Source: Sedimentisphaerales bacterium (GTDB lineage Bacteria > Planctomycetota > Phycisphaerae > Sedimentisphaerales > SG8-4). From it: a stretch of DNA of 6,212 nucleotides. Positions 6,049 to 6,212 of this stretch are shown piece by piece; positions within the stretch are counted from its first letter, which is position 1; each line of letters starts with the position of its first letter. Location: the NCBI GenBank assembly GCA_016932895.1, contig JAFGCA010000088.1:1-6212 (forward strand), given 5' to 3'. Below the pieces are notes generated by a model. That model saw nothing but the letters and a program-made list of their open reading frames with translations, was not told the DNA's origin and ran no database searches. The translations under genes were made by a program, and so were the position numbers.

Positions 6049-6086
6049 CAGGGCTGCGACCACCATATCGCAGCCCTGCTTTTTTT
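6049..6086 (+). terminator. Strong intrinsic terminator of the PEP-CTERM protein gene
   Basis: A perfect 11-bp stem, CAGGGCTGCGA (6049-6059) and TCGCAGCCCTG (6068-6078), closes an 8-base loop and is followed after one base by seven T (6080-6086). It starts 26 bases past the stop codon. This is a textbook rho-independent terminator for rightward transcription. Confidence 0.95.
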
Positions 6087-6121
6087 CGGGTGCATCCGAG
6101 TGCGGCTGTAAGAACAAGGGT

Positions 6122-6149
6122 TTTGCAAAATGGAGATTAGGCTTATATT
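6122..6149 (+). promoter_or_regulatory. Candidate promoter for a gene beyond the right edge
   Basis: TTTGCA (6122-6127) and TATATT (6144-6149) are spaced by 16 bases in a stretch more AT-rich than the rest of the window. Each box matches consensus at four or five positions. It lies just after a strong terminator, where a new transcription unit would begin. No start codon with a ribosome site is seen before the window ends. Confidence 0.4.
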
Positions 6150-6184
6150 CTTCAAGGAAATCGTTGGTGTGATTTCCTTGAAGA
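6149..6184. repeat. Perfect 14-bp inverted repeat with 8-base loop at the right edge
   Basis: TCTTCAAGGAAATC (6149-6162) is exactly complementary to GATTTCCTTGAAGA (6171-6184). No T-run follows on either strand, so it is not a terminator. It begins at the last base of the -10 candidate and covers the expected transcription start. It could be an operator or a 5' mRNA hairpin of the next gene. The palindrome itself is certain; the role is inference. Confidence 0.8.
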
Positions 6185-6212
6185 CGGGACTTAAATACCA
6201 ACTCCCAAAGCA

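Overview
The window looks like chromosomal DNA from a GC-rich, probably environmental member of the Planctomycetota, most like the Phycisphaerae/Sedimentisphaerales group. This is inferred from gene content, not from a marker gene. The clues are a protein ending in a VPAPGA-type PEP-CTERM sorting tail, an ECF sigma factor directly followed by a membrane protein with a LolA/RseB-like outer domain, a stand-alone type II secretion/type IV pilin-like prepilin, and a secreted neutral-ceramidase-family protein. No phage, plasmid, transposase, tRNA, rRNA or CRISPR feature is visible.

Layout. The left half (1-2984) is transcribed leftwards. It holds the 5' part of a GFA-family zinc protein (1-259), a prepilin (445-906) with its own leader and a GC-rich hairpin, and a two-gene operon of an ECF sigma factor (2424-2984) and its likely membrane-bound regulator (1131-2420). 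The operon ends at a hairpin terminator (1053-1106). The right half is transcribed rightwards. It holds a secreted ceramidase-like hydrolase (3462-4853), then a PEP-CTERM beta-propeller-like surface protein (5117-6022) with a near-consensus promoter and a textbook terminator. The last 125 bases hold a possible promoter and a perfect 14-bp inverted repeat, probably the control region of a gene beyond the window.

Between the two halves is a 477-base divergent intergenic region with no gene. It contains a 135-base nested palindromic repeat (3169-3303). Its core matches, from memory, a dispersed repeat that gives rise to spurious peptides such as CHCEERSDEAIS and SLRGAQRRSNL in many environmental genomes.

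How the genes may work together. Sigma factor and membrane protein form a plausible signal-transduction pair: the outer domain senses an envelope state and the short cytoplasmic part holds the sigma factor. Apart from this pair the genes look like independent units sharing an envelope/extracellular theme. Nothing here is clearly a new multi-gene system. The points most worth a second look are the nested palindrome, the cysteine- and histidine-free anti-sigma candidate, the calcium-loop-like tail of the prepilin, and the inverted repeat at the right edge.
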